This document shows, one piece after another, positions 23,301 through 28,024 of a DNA stretch of 28,024 nt (position 1 is the first letter of the stretch; each line of letters starts with the position of its first letter). The notes under the pieces are model-generated. The model saw only the letters and a program-made list of their open reading frames with translations. It did not search any database and was not told the origin of the DNA. Origin of the DNA: Bacteroidales bacterium (GTDB lineage: Bacteria; Bacteroidota; Bacteroidia; Bacteroidales; Paludibacteraceae); contig CAAGHA010000178.1 in the NCBI GenBank assembly GCA_900769555.1, positions 1-28,024 on the forward strand. The letters are read 5' to 3'. The position numbers were made by a program, and so were the translations under genes.

Positions 23301-25944
23301 AAGATGTGCCTACTTCTAAATGAAACGCATCTCCCCAACTCATCTCTTTGGGCACTTCATTATGAATCCAAATCTCCGAAAACACAGGCGGACGACTCTC
23401 CTTTTCTCTGTACAAGACCACCTCAAACGAATCTTCAACTACTCCCCCTTTGTGATCGCAAGTAGAAAATTGGAACAAATACCGACCAGACTTCCATGTA
23501 TCTGTAGCAATATCCAAAGCAGCCTCTCCGTTGGAGTCTGTTTGCAATCGACCTTCAAAAATCCAATTCTTTTCAAAAGAGACCTTATAACTCACCTCTT
23601 TTTGCTGACCAACTCCATCCAAATTCTTCAAATTTATCTGCACCTGATTTAAGGAATCGAAAAGCAATCTTTCAGGGTGTTTAAAAACAAACAGCAAAGA
23701 CTTTTCTCCAATCGGAACAACTATTTTGGCACTTCTTGTTTCACCGCCTTTATCCGTCACATCAACCTCTATTTCATAATTGTAATAGAGATGCTTCATT
23801 CCCTCCACCTTATTAGCTAAAAATGAAATATCAAAGTTTCCTTTCTCATCTGCCTGCACCTCTCCTCCCTCTTCAAACGCTTCCGCCTCATCAAACACAA
23901 ATATCGGATACCGCATCATCTTTCTTTCCACCCTATACTTCACCTTTGCACCATTCAAAGGGAGTCCGATTAAATATTTAGCAACACCACTCACCAATAT
24001 TGAATCCCCCCACGCGTAATCTTTTTGAGGTTTGGAGAGGGTTACTTCAAATGTAGGACGCTTATAAGAATCTACACGGAATGACGTACTTCCCCTCTCT
24101 GTTTGAAGCGAATAATAACCGGGCAGTCCGCTCTCCGGCAATTGGATATCTGCCCAGGCAGAACCCAATGCAGAGGTCATCAACTCCTTTTCTAACACTA
24201 CTTGATGATTCGCATCGTACAAAGTAACCTTTACAGGCTTATTAGGAAGAACCTCCCTTCCAGCTTCTCCCAACTGATAAGCTATACATTTAAATGACAA
24301 CTTATCACCAAAACGATAGATAGAACGATCGGTCAATATAGAAACATATTGATGCACCGGACTCTCCTGTTCTTCTCGATTACTATGAAAATAGCGAGAA
24401 ATATCCCCATAATAACGATCTTCTCCTCTCTTCAATAAAAAAGAGTAAGACCCCCTCGATGGAACGCAATAAGATGCAACACCTTGACGATCTGAGAGAT
24501 ATTGTGACAAGAAAGTTTTCCCTTGATTTTTAAAGAGTCGCAAAGCCACAGATTCTAACGGTGCACCGGAACGAGAATCCATGACAATAAACTCACCACA
24601 CAACGGATTTTCTTTTAACCTTGTATTCAGCTCATATAGGTCGGATACAACAAAATAGACAAAGCTGTTTTTATCTTTCCCTCTCGGCGCAATATCTAAA
24701 TAATACAGACCATACTCTTGCGCCGGTAATTCTATAATCGTATCCAACGGAATATAATAATTGCTCTTCTCTAAAGGGAATTTCCACGACTCCCTTTTAC
24801 TATAGGACAAATTTTGATACGGCAACAACAAGGATGTTTCTGAAATATCATTGCATCGATACATTGTTATTTCGACATTCTCAACATTCGCATAATGGAG
24901 ATGTAATTTTACTTTATCTCCTGAATGAACTCTTGGCTGTCTGACCTCTACAGACAAACTTTGTTCTTTTACCTGCTCTTGAATCGCCCTTAAAACTTTA
25001 GTTCTCGAATCATTAGGAAAATCATCTATTCCCTCTTGACAAATAGTTAAAATCTTTTGAGGTGTTGATGGGTCAAAATCCTCGGTTCTACAATTTCTGT
25101 TTCTGCAATCCAACAAAGAGGCTGCCCAATCTGCTCGTATCAAAATAGATGAGGGAGAGTTCTTATATTTTGCCAATAAATCCTTCAATGAGTTATGATA
25201 AGCTTCACTTCCCATTTCATTCCCTCTCTGATTTTTCAACCATTTTAGTTGCGCATATATGTATGCCGAAGGCTCTTTGTCTGACGCATGAAAATCCATC
25301 ACCCCTTGCAAATAATGATTTTGTTCTTCTATAGACTTGGAAAAATCAACTAACTGATAACTAAAAAAATCAAACAATGTAGGTTGATAAAGACGACTAT
25401 CTGCTCCTAAATTCAGCATTGGAGAATATTTATTAGATAAACATTGTTTCAAATCATCAGCTTTTTCCATGGTACGCTCTTTCAGAATACGAATTGTATC
25501 TTCAAACATTTGCGAATCCCACTCATCCAAAGGAAGATTCCTTTTCTCTCCGCTAACAGCCGTAACCGCCCTTATTTTTCTTATGTTATTATGATAATAA
25601 GCGTCGTACAACTTTGATAAAGAGAGTGCAGCAAAGGCTTTTATTGCCACTTCGTCTTCATTTTGATAATATTGTTCCAAAAGCGAAACTCCCGAGAAAA
25701 TAGAAGAGTCATTCACTATCCCATTTATGTCGATCTTATACAATAAAGCACACAATAGTTGAACTTTGTCACCCTCCTTCTTTGCATGCGCTTCAATATC
25801 ATTAACTATAGATAGACTTGTACGCGGATTACTCGACTTTTCTTCGTGAACTTTCGTCCATAGTTTATCGTAATTTATTTCGCTTGAACTAATATTTCCC
25901 ATAAACAACATCAAAAATGAAAATAATATTATAACTCTATTCAT
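20314..25944 (-). CDS. Alpha-2-macroglobulin family protein (MG2 / A2M domains), thioester-less
   Basis: A 1876-residue secreted or envelope protein. An N-terminal signal peptide (VIILFSFLMLFMGNISS) is followed by about 300 helical residues. Several beta-sandwich macroglobulin domains follow, with MG2-type sequence (SILTDRSIYRFGDKLSFKC) near residue 530. A Ser/Glu-rich stretch (about 1095-1110) follows the central region. The A2M core comes next (RKDFSPTAFFYPNLKPNDDG and TRWKFKVLAHSKDW), then an alpha-alpha toroid (EDGSFSWFEGMPGSLYMTSM) and the final receptor-like domain. The thioester CxEQ found in protease-trapping homologs is absent; the corresponding place reads SDGGAQSQSRGLLSML. Large A2M-like proteins of this type are widespread in Bacteroidetes, with unknown or envelope-related function. 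It is divergently transcribed from nhaD and probably belongs to the core genome rather than the island. Confidence 0.9.
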   Translation of the reverse strand: MNRVIILFSFLMLFMGNISSSEINYDKLWTKVHEEKSSNPRTSLSIVNDIEAHAKKEGDKVQLLCALLYKIDINGIVNDSSIFSGVSLLEQYYQNEDEVAIKAFAALSLSKLYDAYYHNNIRKIRAVTAVSGEKRNLPLDEWDSQMFEDTIRILKERTMEKADDLKQCLSNKYSPMLNLGADSRLYQPTLFDFFSYQLVDFSKSIEEQNHYLQGVMDFHASDKEPSAYIYAQLKWLKNQRGNEMGSEAYHNSLKDLLAKYKNSPSSILIRADWAASLLDCRNRNCRTEDFDPSTPQKILTICQEGIDDFPNDSRTKVLRAIQEQVKEQSLSVEVRQPRVHSGDKVKLHLHYANVENVEITMYRCNDISETSLLLPYQNLSYSKRESWKFPLEKSNYYIPLDTIIELPAQEYGLYYLDIAPRGKDKNSFVYFVVSDLYELNTRLKENPLCGEFIVMDSRSGAPLESVALRLFKNQGKTFLSQYLSDRQGVASYCVPSRGSYSFLLKRGEDRYYGDISRYFHSNREEQESPVHQYVSILTDRSIYRFGDKLSFKCIAYQLGEAGREVLPNKPVKVTLYDANHQVVLEKELMTSALGSAWADIQLPESGLPGYYSLQTERGSTSFRVDSYKRPTFEVTLSKPQKDYAWGDSILVSGVAKYLIGLPLNGAKVKYRVERKMMRYPIFVFDEAEAFEEGGEVQADEKGNFDISFLANKVEGMKHLYYNYEIEVDVTDKGGETRSAKIVVPIGEKSLLFVFKHPERLLFDSLNQVQINLKNLDGVGQQKEVSYKVSFEKNWIFEGRLQTDSNGEAALDIATDTWKSGRYLFQFSTCDHKGGVVEDSFEVVLYREKESRPPVFSEIWIHNEVPKEMSWGDAFHLEVGTSYSEAHLLCIIEDEHKIVEKRWYSLSNEIKSIPINFEKENGKGLKIDLYLIRDGVCHHETFMISKRVPAYDIPIQVKTFRDRLSPNMEEEWELQLSIGGDSAEVLVAMYDASLDMLSKHSWNVTTHYPWRVSYNHWNGDYFSAPSSMYWNSQTSGYSLDFKMDRLNDVTNFNGLRRMMDYGMITFTSVRGATMKSAPQLNAMSRKMTADAVVTEESAEEESVSLESGASNSTDKEFEYRKDFSPTAFFYPNLKPNDDGVVTIKFKSPETLTRWKFKVLAHSKDWRVGELTREVVTEKTLMIKPNLPRFLREGDQIELTAQVLNLSEKLQSGNARLRIKNPLTGELLKEESVSFKVNSQSTDLVAFRFQVPESIELLQIEWKAETESYSDGEQSLLAVLPNRTEVLVSLPISVKGGGSKAVRFEELLNNNQNSLRHRLYKVELLENPQWSVLQLLSDGGAQSQSRGLLSMLYGYSTLMMSKKIVDSQPRIADVVRVSQKQRKEKSVLTSNLERNEDVKNILLNETPWVVDAQSDNERILGLTNLLDANYVRQAEATYWDKIIAFQNEDGSFSWFEGMPGSLYMTSMVVSQLGHLKQLGAVEMTSKFQSLVKKALRYIDSEEDKCFEKMTQDDKKNYELVTSDLHYLYLRSQFPEIAITVKNSGAYKFYLSHLSDWKQLSLRDRALAALVAHREKDEKLAQTIVTSLLEYSTQSEEKGIYWQGSAMRGYSPISMQVAMMEALHEIGCTTEQMDGMKTWLLGQKRLQSWDDEVSSMDAAYAIMLTGSDWFSEDNPVKVTIGGKNWSDRNLIGYNSKRYESADITPNLGEVTIQNSGKTMVWASLYWRYSDLVTEVKNHKTDLQIEKQIWVEKLTAQGKTLEPLKKQMLKVGDKLVSRLVVRTKEDLDYVLLKDQLASCMEVGNQLSGYRFEQGVGYYRSINDASVQYFFEHLPKGTYIFELPFDVSHEGQFFAGIATLQSLYAPDYSANSSGGLIVVEE

Positions 25945-26282
25945 AATGCACTCAATTTATTTCTGTTGAAATATAATAAGTTTTTTTCTATAATCGAAAA
26001 TTTTAACAATTGGTAACTTCTACAAGTTGTAATTTATTTTTTGCACTGTGTTTATACCGACTCATTTTTGTATTTTTTAGCAAAAAACATGGTTATTTAT
26101 GAAAATTTATTAAATTTGCCAACTCAAAAGCAATTAGGCTATTTTAAAGATTAGATTAAATTGATTTTTAGGGCGGTTGACTCAGAGAAATTCTGTTGTT
26201 TCTCATTGTTTTTGAAACGGATAAATATTACAGTTAGGTTAGTAAAAAATAGTAACATTCAACAAATAATTAATTTTATTCA
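25945..26282. other. Divergent promoter region between A2M and nhaD
   Basis: A 338-base AT-rich spacer. On the plus strand TAAATTTG at 26111-26118 matches the Bacteroidetes -7 consensus and would give nhaD a leader of about 160 bases. On the minus strand TATATTTC near 25965 is one mismatch from consensus for the A2M gene. The nhaD leader contains a 6-bp hairpin (GAGAAA/TTTCTC, 26185-26204) too weak to interpret. Confidence 0.4.
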
Positions 26283-27746
26283 ATGGAAATTTTAATGATC
26301 ACTTTGTTCCTTATTGGCTACGCTTGTATAGCGCTGGAACACTCTTTAAAAGTCAACAAGGCTGCTACAGCTCTCTTATTGTGCGCCTTATTATGGACAT
26401 GTTATATTTTTAACGCACCAAACGTACTCCCTTTGGATGAGAGTTTTCAACGTTTCATAGGAAACACATCTGTCCCAAGTATTGCTCCGGGAATGGCAGG
26501 ATGGGAAACATTTGTTAGCAGCATTCCTAATTTAGAGAATTTTCATCTAAAAGTAATCGAATTTGTTACAGGTCACCAAATCATTGAACATGTTGGAGAC
26601 GTAGCTTCTATCCTATTTTTCTTGATGGGAGCAATGACAATCGTAGAATTAATTGATGTTCATGGTGGTTTTTCTGTTATTACAGATAAAATCACAACAA
26701 AAAATAAGAAAAAGCTCCTTTGGATGCTCTCTTTCATTACGTTCTTTATGTCTGCAATTTTGGATAATTTAACCACTACAATTGTGATGGTTATGTTATT
26801 GAGAAAAATTATCGGAAACTTTAAAGAGCGTTGGTTATTCGCAAGTACAATCATCCTCGCAGCAAATAGTGGTGGAGCATTTTCTCCTATAGGGGATGTT
26901 ACAACAATTATGCTTTGGGTAAACGGAAACGTTACCACTGGAGGATTGCTTCCTAATCTGATTTTGCCTTCTTTAATTTCGGTTATTATTCCGGTAATGA
27001 TTATAAGTCGTTTCTTAAAAGGTGAAGTTACTACTAGAAAATTTAGTGAAACAAGTTCCGGCAACCACTTGAATGCCGCAGAATATATTACCAAAAAAGA
27101 ACAAAAAATTATTTTCGGATTAGGCGTTGCAGCTCTTGTTTTTGTACCTATCTTCAAATCAATCACTCATCTTCCTCCGTTCGTTGGTGTACTTCTTGGA
27201 CTTGGAGTCCTATGGGTATATACAGAAATTTTATACCACAATAAAAAACATATTCCGGAATCATCAAAAGCTCGTATTTCCGCTGTGATTGGAAGAATCG
27301 ACTTAACAACCATTCTATTTTTCTTGGGTATATTGATGGCTGTTTCGGCCCTTCAATGCGAAGGAATCTTGCAACAATTAGCAGTTGTTTTGGATAAAAC
27401 ATTCAATGGAAATATTTACGCAATTGATATTATTATTGGTATCCTATCTTCTATTGTAGATAATGTTCCATTGGTTGCCGGTTCTATGGGAATGTATGAG
27501 ATTGCAGAGGTTGGAGAATTTGCTACAGATGGTATATTCTGGATGTTCCTTGCATATTGTGCAGGAGTAGGTGGTTCTATGTTAATTATTGGTTCTGCAG
27601 CCGGAGTTGTTGTAATGGGATTGGAAAAAGTTAACTTTGTATGGTATCTTAAAAACATCTCATTAATTGCGCTGATAGGTTACCTTGCGGGTGCTTTTGT
27701 ATATATTGCGCAAGAAGAATGGATAAAACCTTTATTCGGCTTCTAA
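26283..27746 (+). CDS. nhaD: NhaD-type Na+/H+ antiporter
   Basis: A 487-residue integral inner-membrane antiporter of the NhaD family (ion transporter superfamily with ArsB), which expels Na+ or Li+ in exchange for protons. About twelve hydrophobic segments are visible. The two pseudo-symmetric membrane-embedded motifs of the family are present: AILDNLTTTIVMVMLLRK (D161) in the first half and SSIVDNVPLVAGSMGMYEIA (D393) in the second, along with NSGGAFSPIGDVTTIMLW and VGGSMLIIGSAAGVVVMG. The length fits the family. It is monocistronic, with a candidate -7 element 165 bases upstream and a strong terminator just downstream. Confidence 0.94.
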   Translation: MEILMITLFLIGYACIALEHSLKVNKAATALLLCALLWTCYIFNAPNVLPLDESFQRFIGNTSVPSIAPGMAGWETFVSSIPNLENFHLKVIEFVTGHQIIEHVGDVASILFFLMGAMTIVELIDVHGGFSVITDKITTKNKKKLLWMLSFITFFMSAILDNLTTTIVMVMLLRKIIGNFKERWLFASTIILAANSGGAFSPIGDVTTIMLWVNGNVTTGGLLPNLILPSLISVIIPVMIISRFLKGEVTTRKFSETSSGNHLNAAEYITKKEQKIIFGLGVAALVFVPIFKSITHLPPFVGVLLGLGVLWVYTEILYHNKKHIPESSKARISAVIGRIDLTTILFFLGILMAVSALQCEGILQQLAVVLDKTFNGNIYAIDIIIGILSSIVDNVPLVAGSMGMYEIAEVGEFATDGIFWMFLAYCAGVGGSMLIIGSAAGVVVMGLEKVNFVWYLKNISLIALIGYLAGAFVYIAQEEWIKPLFGF

Positions 27747-27767
27747 TAGCTCTATAGAAAACAAATT

Positions 27768-27807
27768 GAGGCTGTCTGACAATGAGAAGTTGGACAGCCT
27801 CTTTTTT
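27768..27807 (+). terminator. Rho-independent terminator of nhaD
   Basis: A 9-bp perfect stem GAGGCTGTC / GACAGCCTC (27768-27776 with 27793-27801) is followed by six T. It begins 22 bases after the nhaD stop codon. Confidence 0.92.
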
Positions 27808-27823
27808 ACACCTCAACTCAATA

Positions 27824-27947
27824 TAGTAAACTCTATAAATCCTGTCGAAATAAAAGAGACATAAGTTCTAAACCTATTGACTAACAACAACTCTTAATCC
27901 TCTCACAAACAATGTGGCTAGATAAGCTCTATAAATTCTCCATTTTT
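27824..27947. repeat. Degenerate R2-like half sites
   Basis: GTAAACTCTATAAAT near 27825 and ATAAGTTCTAAACCTATT near 27860 resemble the two R2 ends with several changes. GATAAGCTCTATAAATTCTC at 27921-27940 is a second left end running straight into the R1 element at 27949. This is the third R1-R2 junction in the window. Confidence 0.5.
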
Positions 27948-27948
27948 A

Positions 27949-28024
27949 GAAGTTGTTTAAATTTTATTTCGAGCATATTTGAGAGAGATTTTTAAATCTA
28001 TTTTTAATCTTCTTTTGCAGAAAA
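27949..28024 (+). repeat. R1 repeat, cut by the window edge
   Basis: It starts GAAGTTGTTTAAATTTTATT and follows the truncated copies at 14991 and 15937 almost base for base up to the end of the window. Confidence 0.75.

Noticed and set aside
20970..25334. Plus-strand frames opposite the A2M gene
   Set aside because: Low-complexity Ser/Leu/His-rich shadows of a clear coding gene.
26140..26282. Possible ion-sensing riboswitch in the nhaD leader
   Set aside because: Only one weak 6-bp hairpin is visible and I cannot match any known sodium-related RNA consensus.
26660..27658. Minus-strand frames opposite nhaD
   Set aside because: Antisense shadows of a well-conserved membrane protein gene.

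Overview
The window looks like a low-GC chromosomal segment from a Bacteroidetes species, most likely order Bacteroidales. Support comes from the gene set (Nfn-type transhydrogenase pair, ClpB, NhaD antiporter, giant thioester-less alpha-2-macroglobulin), from -7 hexamer-like sites of the Bacteroidetes TAnnTTTG type, and from AT-rich spacers. I cannot name the genus.

Layout. 1-4635: ordinary genes on the minus strand, a SulP anion transporter with STAS domain and an nfnB-nfnA pair, both with clear rho-independent terminators. 4950-7541: clpB on the plus strand, preceded by a tandem 32-bp-spaced motif. 7612-8370: no intact gene; it holds a terminator and the wreck of a tyrosine recombinase, which probably marks the left side of an acquired island. 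8371-12972: a compact minus-strand cluster that reads as an undescribed RiPP-type locus. It has two near-identical 35-residue peptides ending in CYCNC, a radical SAM/SPASM maturase, three related P-loop-type domains (one fused to a membrane protein and lacking its Walker A half) and a degenerate HNH-nuclease-like protein. 12973-13596: three copies of a palindrome-ended repeat. 13597-20219: a minus-strand accessory block with an AAA+ ATPase, four small proteins sharing a C-terminal module, two paralogous Cys4 proteins (possibly of uracil-DNA-glycosylase fold) and an LRAT-like protein between them. 20314-25944: a 1876-residue MG2/alpha-2-macroglobulin protein. 26283-27746: NhaD-type Na+/H+ antiporter on the plus strand with a terminator.

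Two families of small non-coding mobile-looking repeats run through the window. R1 has GAAGNTGTTTAAATTT ends and apparent TNA 3-bp target duplications. R2 has GGTNNGTTCTATAAATT ends. They frequently occur side by side and sit directly at stop codons.

How the genes may work together. In the peptide locus each peptide gene follows a P-loop-domain gene, so a [P-loop + peptide] unit was duplicated. The maturase follows the second peptide behind a strong hairpin, which would suit high peptide and low enzyme expression. No dedicated peptidase or ABC exporter is visible. The function of the 13.6-20.2 kb block is unknown; shared C-terminal tails hint that its proteins act together.
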